A DNA stretch of 5,325 nucleotides, from the NCBI GenBank assembly GCA_943325355.2, contig CALPPA020000148.1:1-5325 (forward strand). Direction: 5' to 3'. Position 1 is the stretch's first letter; the number at the start of each line of letters is the position of its first letter. The notes beneath the pieces are model-generated. The model searched no databases. It was not told the DNA's origin and was given only the letters and a program-made list of their open reading frames with translations. A program made the position numbers and the translations under genes. The DNA comes from Klebsiella pneumoniae. GTDB lineage: Bacteria > Bacteroidota > Bacteroidia > Flavobacteriales > Flavobacteriaceae. Shown here one piece after another: positions 1-5,325 of the stretch.

Positions 1-2361
1 GGTCCAAAAATAAAAATAACTGGAACAGTTATCGAAAAAGTGAGCAAAACACCCCTTGAATATGCTACAATCACTTTCACAAACGCGACATCTCCCAAAG
101 CAATTGCTGGAGGAATTACTAACCCTAAAGGGGAGTTTAGCATTGATATTACTCCGGGAAATTACGATATTAAAATAGAATTTATTTCATTTAAACCTGT
201 CATTTTAAAAGATAAAAACCTTAACAGTAAAACAAATTTAGGACAAATCACCTTAGAGGAGGATGCAACACAATTGAACGAAGTGGTAGTTCGATCTGAA
301 AAAACATCTGTCGAAATCAAACTCGACAAAAAGGTTTACAGTATTGGAAATGACCTTTTGGTAAAAGGAGGTACAGTAAGTGATGTTTTAGACAACATCC
401 CCTCGGTTTCAGTAAGTGCTGAAGGAGCAATAGCTTTAAGAGGAAATGAAAACGTAACCATTTTTATAGACGGGAAACCTTCGAACGCTATTAATATTAA
501 TGAAGCACTCAAATTAATCTCAGCCGATGCTATTGACAAAGTAGAGGTAATCACGAATCCATCAGCTAGATATGATGCGGAAGGTGGCGCAGGAATTTTA
601 AATATAATCCTGAAAAAAGGAAAAAATCAGGGTTTAAACGGAACTTTCATTGGCGCAACTGGATATCCTGAAAATAATAGTATCAGTGGAACTTTAAACT
701 ATAAATCTAAAAATTATAATTTATTCACCAATCAAGGTCTTGCAAGACGACTGAATCTAGGAAGATCATTGACTGAAACTAATTATTTAAACCCTACTCC
801 CACAAGACCTCAATACATCGAAGAAACCAGAAAAAATGAGGACTTTAACAAAAACTATAATGGAAATTTAGGCATCGAATTATTTCTAAACGAATCTACC
901 ACCTGGACTAACTCCATAAATTATAGAAAAAGTAACGAAGAAAATCAAGACAACGTAAATTTTGATAATCAATACACAAACGCTTCATTAAATGATACTC
1001 GAACAAGGATAAGCAATCAAGAAGGCGATGATGAAGCTATAGAATTCAAATCAAGTTTACAAAAAAAATTCAAGAAAGAAGGGCATAAATTAGATGTAGA
1101 TGTGCAAATTTCTAGTAGTGATGAAAACGAAATATCAAATATTCTCGATAGTGAGAATGGAACCGATATTACCCTAAACAATCAAAAACAAAACAGAGAA
1201 CTATTCCAATTAGATTACGTTTTACCAGTAGGTAAAGGAGGTCAGTTTGAAGCAGGTTACCGTGGAAGTTTCACCAATCAATTGAGCGATGTAACCGTTT
1301 TTAACAATGGCATAATCAATAACGATTTTACTAATAAATTAGAATATATAGAAGATGTAAATGCGTTTTATACACAATACGGACTTAAAGTAAATAAATT
1401 GTCTTATTTGATGGGACTTCGTTGGGAAGATACTAATGTAAATGTAAACGAATATATTACTAGCGATTTTAACACAAAAAAATACAACAACTTCTTTCCA
1501 AGTGCTTTTGTAACGTATGAACTCTCAAAAGAAAGTAGTTTATCGCTTAATTATAGCCGAAGAATTAGTCGTCCAAGAGGAAGGTTGATTAATCCGTTTA
1601 GCAATTATTCGAGTAATATTAATATTTTTCTAGGAAACCCAGATTTGGATCCAGCTATGACAGATGCGTATGATTTTGGATATCTTAAAAAATGGGATAA
1701 AGTTACCTTTAGTTCTTCGGTTTATGTAAACAGAACAACCGATGTATTTCTCTATGTTAGACTTGAATCTGGTGAGTTTGTAAATGGAATTCCGGTAATC
1801 ATTACAACTCCTATAAATGTAGCCGAAGAAGTTAGAACCGGTTTCGAATTCAATTTAAATTTCTCGCCATACAAATGGTGGAAATTAAATACAAATTTCA
1901 ATTTTTTTAATGCAACAACAGATGGTGATTATACTTACACCGATTTTAATAATCAAGTAGTTACTCAAAATTTTGATAATAATGCTTCTAATTGGACAGC
2001 AAGAATAAATTCTAAAATTACTTTACCAGGTAAAATAGATTGGCAAACGAATATGAATTATTTTGGAGATCAAAAAACTGCTCAAGGAAAATTTTTGGGC
2101 ATTTTTGTAATGAGTCTTGGCTTTAGCAAAGATGTATTAAAAGACAAAGCATCAGTCTCCTTCAATATCAGTGACGTCTTTAACACTAGGCTAATGCGAA
2201 TGGAAACACTTATTCCTGGTGTAATTGATTCCTATAGTGAAAGACAGAGAAATGTAAGACAATTTACACTCGCTTTTACCTATAGACTGAACAAATCTAA
2301 AAACGAAAGAGAAAAACAACAAAAAAGAGAATCAGATGATGGTGGTGATATGCCAGGATAA
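1..2361 (+). CDS. TonB-dependent outer-membrane receptor (CarboxypepD_reg-like / plug / OMP_b-brl_3 type), 5' end missing
   Basis: The frame is open from base 1, giving 786 visible residues. The GTG at 40 is not a credible start, because the 13 codons before it (GPKIKITGTVIEK) are the usual first strand of a CarboxypepD_reg-like domain; signal peptide and true start lie upstream of the window. Domains by visible residue: CarboxypepD_reg-like beta-sandwich about 5-88; a linker with LNEVVVRSEK near 92-101, where a TonB box would sit; plug about 110-207, with LRGNENVTIFIDGKP and NPSARYDAEGGAGILNIILK; then a beta-barrel rich in aromatic and Asn residues up to RQFTLAFTYRL near 754-764. Such receptors sit in the outer membrane and import ligands using TonB-ExbBD energy; the substrate cannot be told from sequence. 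Instead of ending on an aromatic residue, it carries a charged tail of about 22 residues ending DDGGDMPG, as I recall for other members of this barrel family. No SusD-like partner follows; an intrinsic terminator closes the transcript. Family assignment is firm, ligand unknown. Confidence 0.95.
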   Translation, partial: GPKIKITGTVIEKVSKTPLEYATITFTNATSPKAIAGGITNPKGEFSIDITPGNYDIKIEFISFKPVILKDKNLNSKTNLGQITLEEDATQLNEVVVRSEKTSVEIKLDKKVYSIGNDLLVKGGTVSDVLDNIPSVSVSAEGAIALRGNENVTIFIDGKPSNAININEALKLISADAIDKVEVITNPSARYDAEGGAGILNIILKKGKNQGLNGTFIGATGYPENNSISGTLNYKSKNYNLFTNQGLARRLNLGRSLTETNYLNPTPTRPQYIEETRKNEDFNKNYNGNLGIELFLNESTTWTNSINYRKSNEENQDNVNFDNQYTNASLNDTRTRISNQEGDDEAIEFKSSLQKKFKKEGHKLDVDVQISSSDENEISNILDSENGTDITLNNQKQNRELFQLDYVLPVGKGGQFEAGYRGSFTNQLSDVTVFNNGIINNDFTNKLEYIEDVNAFYTQYGLKVNKLSYLMGLRWEDTNVNVNEYITSDFNTKKYNNFFPSAFVTYELSKESSLSLNYSRRISRPRGRLINPFSNYSSNINIFLGNPDLDPAMTDAYDFGYLKKWDKVTFSSSVYVNRTTDVFLYVRLESGEFVNGIPVIITTPINVAEEVRTGFEFNLNFSPYKWWKLNTNFNFFNATTDGDYTYTDFNNQVVTQNFDNNASNWTARINSKITLPGKIDWQTNMNYFGDQKTAQGKFLGIFVMSLGFSKDVLKDKASVSFNISDVFNTRLMRMETLIPGVIDSYSERQRNVRQFTLAFTYRLNKSKNEREKQQKRESDDGGDMPG

Positions 2362-2395
2362 TACTCCGAGCACTTTTAAAAGCTGACTGTTTTTC

Positions 2396-2434
2396 AAAAA
2401 GACCCATAAAGGCACTTCCTTGATGGGTCTTTTT
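2396..2434 (+). terminator. Intrinsic terminator after the TonB-dependent receptor
   Basis: A perfect 12-bp inverted repeat (AAAAAGACCCAT at 2396-2407, ATGGGTCTTTTT at 2423-2434) begins 34 nt after the receptor stop codon. The 15-nt loop can pair further (AAGG 2409-2412 with CCTT 2418-2421), leaving CACTT as the apical loop. The 3' arm ends in five T, giving the U-tract; the A-run on the 5' arm means it could also work on the opposite strand. It separates the receptor from the downstream dehydrogenase. Confidence 0.9.
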
Positions 2435-2479
2435 GTTTGAAAAACATCTTTATTTTTATTTTAAATTAGTAAGAAAAAC

Positions 2480-2487
2480 TATCTTCG
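2480..2487 (+). promoter_or_regulatory. Possible -7 promoter box of the dehydrogenase gene
   Basis: TATCTTCG differs at one base from the Bacteroidetes sigma-ABfr -7 consensus TAnnTTTG and lies 27 nt before the ATG at 2515. No TTTG -33 element is seen at the expected distance; the TTTG copies at 2432-2435 and 2436-2439 are too far upstream for this box. A promoter is expected in 2435-2514 because a strong terminator precedes it, but which box is used is uncertain. The leader is A/T-rich and has no Shine-Dalgarno sequence. Confidence 0.3.
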
Positions 2488-2514
2488 CTCAAATTTATTT
2501 TAAAACGAAATAAA

Positions 2515-3654
2515 ATGGTGAACATAATTATTTTGGGAGCCGGAATGGTTGGTAGCGCAATGGCTGCAGATTTATCAAAAAAACATTCGGTTACTCTGGC
2601 AGATCTTAGTGTCCAAAGATTGGAGTCAGTCAAAGTAAAATATCCAAAAATTGGAATCTTACAACTTGATGTTTGCCATAAAGAAAAACTGACTTCTGCA
2701 CTTGCAACTTTTGATTTTGTAGTTTGTGCAGTTCCCGGTTTTCTGGGTTTTGAAACCATAAAAACCGTAATTGAAGCAGGTAAAAATTTGGTTGATATTT
2801 CCTTTTTCCCAGAAAACGCATTAGAATTAGACGCATTGGCAAAAGCCAAAGGAGTAACAGCTATTGTCGATTGTGGTGTTGCACCCGGAATGCACAATAT
2901 CATTTTAGGATATTACAATGAAAAACTAAAACTGACTGATTTTGAAACCTTAGTCGGCGGTTTGCCAAAGAAAAAAAAATGGCCTTTCAATTACAAAGCA
3001 CCTTTCTCACCAATTGATGTAATCGAAGAATATACACGTCCTGCACGTTATGTTGAAAACGGAAACATCATCGTTCGTGATGCTTTAACCGATTGTGAGT
3101 ATGTAGAATTTGACAAAGTGGGAACCTTAGAATCATTCAATTCTGATGGTTTACGTTCCATACTATTCACGATGCCACATATCAAAAACATAAAGGAAAA
3201 AACACTTCGATATCCAGGCCACGTTGAATATGTGAGAGTTTTGAAAGACAGCGGATTCTTTAGTGAAAATAAAATTATGGTAAACGGAACGGAAATTTCG
3301 CCGCTTGATTTTACCAGCAAAATACTTTTTAACGAATGGAAATTGGGTGAAACAGAGGAAGAATTGACAGTGATGCGAATCACAATGAAAGGCGAAAATA
3401 AAAAAGGCGAAATCGAACAAGTAGTTTATAATTTATACGATGAATATTGCCCAGAAACCCAAACTTCCTCGATGGCGAGAACTACAGGATATACTGCAAC
3501 GGCTGTTGTGAATCTATTTTTAGATGGTTTATTCACTGAAAAAGGAATTTCCCCTCCAGAATTAATCGGGAAACACGAAGTTTGTTTCGAATATGTTTTA
3601 AATTATTTAAAAGAGCGAAATGTTCATTATATAAAAACACAAACCGTTCTTTAA
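2515..3654 (+). CDS. Saccharopine dehydrogenase family oxidoreductase, lysine 6-dehydrogenase-like
   Basis: This 379-residue cytosolic NAD(P)-dependent oxidoreductase appears complete. The N-terminal Rossmann fold begins at once: NIIILGAGMVGS puts GxGxxG at residues 8-13, and TLAD places Asp30 at the end of strand beta-2, which favours NAD over NADP. Further family landmarks are CAVPG (71-75), EAGKNLVDIS (87-96) and DCGVAPGMHNI (119-129). The C-terminal substrate domain follows with VGGLPKK (147-153), FNYKAPFSPIDVIEEYTRP (158-176) and a later LRYPGH motif. Length and motif order fit the roughly 380-residue lysine 6-dehydrogenase branch (Geobacillus LysDH type; oxidative deamination of lysine at the epsilon position, product cyclising to piperideine-6-carboxylate) better than fungal saccharopine reductases. 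Carboxynorspermidine dehydrogenase is another relative. The ATG directly before the first beta-strand is the only sensible start. No lysine-pathway gene is adjacent, so substrate is inferred from similarity alone. Family is near certain, lysine as substrate moderate. Confidence 0.9.
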   Translation: MVNIIILGAGMVGSAMAADLSKKHSVTLADLSVQRLESVKVKYPKIGILQLDVCHKEKLTSALATFDFVVCAVPGFLGFETIKTVIEAGKNLVDISFFPENALELDALAKAKGVTAIVDCGVAPGMHNIILGYYNEKLKLTDFETLVGGLPKKKKWPFNYKAPFSPIDVIEEYTRPARYVENGNIIVRDALTDCEYVEFDKVGTLESFNSDGLRSILFTMPHIKNIKEKTLRYPGHVEYVRVLKDSGFFSENKIMVNGTEISPLDFTSKILFNEWKLGETEEELTVMRITMKGENKKGEIEQVVYNLYDEYCPETQTSSMARTTGYTATAVVNLFLDGLFTEKGISPPELIGKHEVCFEYVLNYLKERNVHYIKTQTVL

Positions 3655-3666
3655 TCCCAAATTCAA

Positions 3667-3674
3667 TATCTTTG
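3667..3674 (+). promoter_or_regulatory. Bacteroidetes -7 promoter box (TATCTTTG) for the small membrane protein and rlmH
   Basis: TATCTTTG matches the TAnnTTTG -7 consensus of the Bacteroidetes housekeeping sigma factor exactly. It lies in the 38-nt gap after the dehydrogenase stop and 18 nt before the ATG at 3693. Transcription starting about 7 nt downstream would give a very short leader, which is common in flavobacteria. The -33 element is poor: about 20 nt upstream the sequence is CGTTCTTT, not a clean TTTG. The two downstream genes probably have their own promoter, possibly in addition to readthrough from the dehydrogenase. Confidence 0.6.
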
Positions 3675-3692
3675 TTGCTAAAATAATTTCTA

Positions 3693-3902
3693 ATGAAAAA
3701 CTCACAAATCCTGGTTTTATTTATAATTGGAGCTGTGCTCACAGTTATAGGCGCACTTTTCAAAATTACTAACGAACGCAAAGATTGGACAAGTTTCTTT
3801 CTAATTATTGGGATGACTTTTGAAGCTGTTGCCGGAATACTATTAATTCTAAAATTATTCAAAAAGAACAAAAACAATTCCGAATCGTTTTTGGATAGTT
3901 AA
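3693..3902 (+). CDS. Small two-helix inner-membrane protein, GldL N-terminal-hairpin-like
   Basis: The 69-residue protein has two predicted membrane helices: about residues 5-25 (ILVLFIIGAVLTVIGALFKI) and 34-55 (SFFLIIGMTFEAVAGILLIL). They are joined by a short polar loop (TNERKDWT) and followed by a basic then polar tail (KLFKKNKNNSESFLDS). There is no cleavable signal peptide; a helical hairpin in the inner membrane is expected. The phrase VIGALFKIT, followed by a second helix carrying a buried acid (Glu44 in GMTFEA), resembles the N-terminal hairpin of GldL, the ion-driven motor component of type 9 secretion and gliding. The long cytoplasmic domain of GldL is absent. The gene follows a TATCTTTG box and ends 10 nt before rlmH, so the two are probably co-transcribed. 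Reality of the gene is well supported by promoter, spacing and regular helix pattern. The link to GldL rests on remembered motifs and does not establish function. Confidence 0.8.
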   Translation: MKNSQILVLFIIGAVLTVIGALFKITNERKDWTSFFLIIGMTFEAVAGILLILKLFKKNKNNSESFLDS

Positions 3903-3912
3903 TTTTATTCCA

Positions 3913-4386
3913 ATGAACATCAAACTCATCGCCATTGGCAAAACCGACAATAAAAATCTTCAATCCCTGATTGACGAATATCAAAAACGTTTGTCTTTTT
4001 ACATCAAATTCGATTTAGAGATTATTCCCGATATCAAAAACGTAAAAAACTTGTCGGAAAGTCAGCAAAAAGAAAAAGAAGGTGAACTGATTTTGGCAAA
4101 AATAACGCCAACCGACCAACTTATTTTATTGGACGAAAACGGAAAAACTTTTTCGAGTGTAGCTTTTTCGGAGGAACTGCAGAAGAAAATGAATTCAGGC
4201 GTGAAGACTTTGGTTTTTGTAATTGGTGGACCTTATGGTTTTTCAGAAACGGTTTATGCCAAAGCGCAAGGTAAAATCTCGCTTTCGCTAATGACATTTT
4301 CCCATCAAATGGTACGTTTGTTTTTTATCGAACAATTGTATCGCGGATTCACGATTTTGAAAAATGAACCGTATCATCATCAATAG
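3913..4386 (+). CDS. rlmH: 23S rRNA (pseudouridine1915-N3)-methyltransferase RlmH
   Basis: This is a complete 157-residue SPOUT-class methyltransferase, close to the roughly 155 residues of E. coli RlmH. The family enzyme is a cytosolic dimer that uses S-adenosylmethionine to methylate N3 of pseudouridine 1915 in helix 69 of 23S rRNA, acting on assembled 70S ribosomes. Landmarks seen: MNIKLIAIGK at the N-terminus; LLDENGKTFSSVAFSEEL (72-89); the glycine-rich knot segment FVIGGPYGF (102-110) that lines the cofactor site; and the C-terminal signature SLSLMTFSHQMVRLFFIEQL (123-142) followed by YRGFTILKNEPYHHQ to the end. The trefoil-knot residues and terminal YHH are intact. The start is the ATG 10 nt after the stop of the preceding small membrane-protein gene, with no Shine-Dalgarno sequence. 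It is the last + strand gene before a convergent junction. Identification is very secure. Confidence 0.97.
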   Translation: MNIKLIAIGKTDNKNLQSLIDEYQKRLSFYIKFDLEIIPDIKNVKNLSESQQKEKEGELILAKITPTDQLILLDENGKTFSSVAFSEELQKKMNSGVKTLVFVIGGPYGFSETVYAKAQGKISLSLMTFSHQMVRLFFIEQLYRGFTILKNEPYHHQ

Positions 4387-4388
4387 AA

Positions 4389-4423
4389 AGTGGTCAGTTT
4401 GCAGTATTCAGTGTTCAGTTGCC
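4389..4423. repeat. Five tandem degenerate heptamers (AGTNNNC)
   Basis: Directly after the rlmH stop codon there are five back-to-back 7-nt units: AGTGGTC, AGTTTGC, AGTATTC, AGTGTTC and AGTTGCC. Each keeps AGT at positions 1-3 and C at position 7, while the middle varies. The array lies in the non-coding convergent gap between rlmH and the lipoprotein gene and overlaps neither. Short tandem heptamers in intergenic gaps are known from cyanobacteria and, as I recall, occur in flavobacterial genomes. No function is evident. Confidence 0.7.
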
Positions 4424-4424
4424 T

Positions 4425-4463
4425 AGAATTCAAAATTTTGCAGTTATTTAGTAGATGAATTCT
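4425..4463. terminator. Weak inverted repeat at the convergent gene junction, possible terminator
   Basis: AGAATTCA (4425-4432) and TGAATTCT (4456-4463) form an 8-bp inverted repeat around a 23-nt loop, and the right arm runs into a four-T stretch (4463-4466). The loop side also holds the palindrome CAAAATTTTG (4431-4440). The stem is AT-rich, the loop long, and the right arm lies inside the 3' end of the lipoprotein gene, so this is a weak candidate. It is listed because two converging transcripts end here and no better hairpin is visible. Confidence 0.25.
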
Positions 4464-5077
4464 TTTGGAACTTCATCATTGTAAGAATCCAGTTTTCGAA
4501 TTAAAATTTTATTCTGAATATATTCTTGAAAATTCATATTTTTATCAAACAACAATAATATTTTAGGCTGAATAGTGTGATCAATACTATAAATATAATC
4601 CAAAACCTCTTCTTTTCTTATTAGAGTTTTATTAACCAAAACCAATTCATTTCCCTTTTTAAAACAAATCAAAAAGCCACCACTTTCAGGTTTTCCCATT
4701 TTATAATACACTTTCGTAAATGGTAGAAACGCCATATTCTTGCCAATACTATCCGCATAAGAATAATAATTTTCCGCTTTATCGTTTTTATGAGCAGAAT
4801 CACCACGCTTTTTTTCCTGTAATTTCATCACTTCGGGAATCACCAATCGCAACGGCAATCGATTGTCGATATTGAGAATCCAGTTGGTCGAAATAATGGA
4901 GTTTTTTCGGTTTACTTCCGCCAAAGTATCTTTTTCCTTGGTTCTAAAAAAAATATAGATAGGCGAATGATCTTTAACATCCGAAACAATCGTTATATCG
5001 GATTTCGGCAACAAAATGTCTTCTTTATTTCCGCAGGAAAATAAAATAAAAAGAAAAATTAAAGTGTACTGTTTCAT
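4448..5077 (-). CDS. Uncharacterised flavobacterial lipoprotein coupled to folP
   Basis: The 209-residue protein starts with a lipoprotein signal: MKQY, a hydrophobic run LIFLFILF, then SC, making Cys15 the lipidated residue and leaving a mature chain of 195 residues. The residues after Cys15, GNKED, contain K-(D/E)2, resembling the Bacteroidetes surface lipoprotein export signal but one position later than I remember for it; the protein may face outward or stay in the periplasm. The mature part has few cysteines (one, Cys138) and no membrane segment or recognised catalytic motif. Conserved-looking blocks include DHSPIYIFFR (36-45) and NYYSYADSIGK (103-113). The last 65 residues alternate strand, helix, strand (ELVLVN, RKEEVLDYIYSI, KILLLFDKN), faintly ExbD/TolR-like. 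Its ATG overlaps the folP stop by one base (TAATG), so it is translated from the folP message, probably by coupling. I do not recognise a named family and assign no function. Confidence 0.85.
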   Translation of the reverse strand: MKQYTLIFLFILFSCGNKEDILLPKSDITIVSDVKDHSPIYIFFRTKEKDTLAEVNRKNSIISTNWILNIDNRLPLRLVIPEVMKLQEKKRGDSAHKNDKAENYYSYADSIGKNMAFLPFTKVYYKMGKPESGGFLICFKKGNELVLVNKTLIRKEEVLDYIYSIDHTIQPKILLLFDKNMNFQEYIQNKILIRKLDSYNDEVPKEFIY

Positions 5078-5325
5078 TATTTCGCCCTCATTTTATTGAA
5101 TAAACTAACACATTCCATCGCTTCTTTGACGTCGTGAACCCGAAGAATTTTAGCTCCTTTGGTCAAGGCAATTGTGTTCAAGACTGAAGTTCCGTTTAAC
5201 GCTTCCTCTGCAGTAGAATGCAATGTTTTATAAATCATTGATTTTCTCGAAAATCCAGCCAATAAAGGTAATTCCAAGATTTCGAACAATTCCAATTTTT
5301 GTAAAACTTCATAATTTTGTTCCAA
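5077..5325 (-). CDS. folP: Dihydropteroate synthase, C-terminal part only
   Basis: The last 82 residues of FolP are visible; the reading frame is still open at the right edge, so the N-terminal two thirds (families run to about 275 residues) are outside the window. The first visible codon, TTG, is an internal leucine and not a start. The enzyme is a cytosolic TIM barrel that condenses para-aminobenzoate with hydroxymethyl-dihydropterin diphosphate in folate synthesis and is the sulfonamide target. Diagnostic segments: LLAGFSRKSMI (visible residues 21-31), the SRK loop binding the pterin and para-aminobenzoate substrates; then ALNGTSVLNTIALTKGAKIL (42-61) and RVHDVKEA (62-69), whose Arg and His belong to the phosphate-binding site. 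All expected residues of this part are present, so it looks functional. A lipoprotein gene follows with a one-base stop/start overlap. The promoter is not in the window. Confidence 0.95.
   Translation of the reverse strand: MEQNYEVLQKLELFEILELPLLAGFSRKSMIYKTLHSTAEEALNGTSVLNTIALTKGAKILRVHDVKEAMECVSLFNKMRAK

Noticed and set aside
40..42. GTG as the start of the TonB-dependent receptor
   Set aside because: The frame is open to base 1 and the 13 preceding codons complete the first strand of the CarboxypepD_reg-like domain; a start here would also leave no signal peptide.
336..554. 72-codon minus-strand open frame in the plug domain
   Set aside because: It is antisense to the most conserved part of the receptor and has no independent support.
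1..2361. Polysaccharide utilisation locus (SusC/SusD pair)
   Set aside because: The receptor belongs to the OMP_b-brl_3 type rather than SusC, and no SusD-like lipoprotein or glycoside hydrolase follows.
2466..2903. 145-codon open frame on the minus strand
   Set aside because: It lies almost wholly antisense to the dehydrogenase Rossmann domain and its translation shows no family motif or promoter; it is a shadow of the coding strand.
3048..3420. Two overlapping minus-strand open frames inside the dehydrogenase gene
   Set aside because: Both are fully antisense to conserved coding sequence and have low-complexity translations without recognisable domains.
3533..3877. 114-codon open frame on the minus strand
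   Set aside because: It spans antisense to the dehydrogenase end, the promoter gap and the small membrane protein, all better supported on the + strand.
4389..4423. CRISPR-like or iteron-like interpretation of the heptamer array
   Set aside because: The units are 7 nt with no spacers, too short for CRISPR, and there is no replication gene or AT-rich unwinding region to suggest an origin.
4431..4440. CAAAATTTTG palindrome as an operator
   Set aside because: It sits between convergent gene ends with no promoter next to it, and a 10-nt A/T palindrome is easily found by chance in this composition.
5323..5325. TTG (minus strand) as the start of folP
   Set aside because: It would give an 82-residue fragment lacking two thirds of dihydropteroate synthase; the frame simply runs off the window.

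Overview
The window is AT-rich DNA of a Flavobacterium-like member of the Bacteroidetes. The evidence is the CarboxypepD_reg-like/plug/barrel form of TonB-dependent receptor, a near-perfect Bacteroidetes -7 promoter box (TAnnTTTG), start codons without Shine-Dalgarno sequences, a lipoprotein with a K-(D/E)2-like stretch just after its cysteine, and a small membrane protein resembling the N-terminal hairpin of the gliding-motility protein GldL. I assign no species.

Layout, left to right. Bases 1-2361 (+) hold most of a TonB-dependent outer-membrane receptor whose start lies off the left edge. A strong intrinsic terminator (2396-2434) ends it. Bases 2515-3654 (+) hold a saccharopine-dehydrogenase-family oxidoreductase that most resembles lysine 6-dehydrogenase. 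After 38 nt carrying a TATCTTTG box comes a two-gene + strand unit: a 69-residue two-helix membrane protein (3693-3902) and, 10 nt later, rlmH (3913-4386), the SPOUT methyltransferase for 23S rRNA pseudouridine 1915. A 61-nt convergent gap holds five degenerate 7-nt repeats and a weak inverted repeat. On the minus strand are folP (C-terminal 82 residues, running off the right edge) and a lipoprotein gene whose ATG overlaps the folP stop by one base (TAATG).

Functionally this is a mix of housekeeping genes (rlmH, folP), one amino-acid oxidoreductase, and envelope genes (receptor, lipoprotein, small membrane protein). They do not form an obvious single pathway. The clear couplings are the small membrane protein with rlmH, and folP with the lipoprotein.

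I found no phage, insertion sequence, CRISPR array, toxin-antitoxin pair, tRNA or rRNA, and no convincing new multi-gene system. The points most worth a second look are the GldL-like mini-protein, the heptad repeat after rlmH, and the uncharacterised lipoprotein coupled to folP. No stretch over 300 nt lacks a gene; the longest gap is 153 nt.
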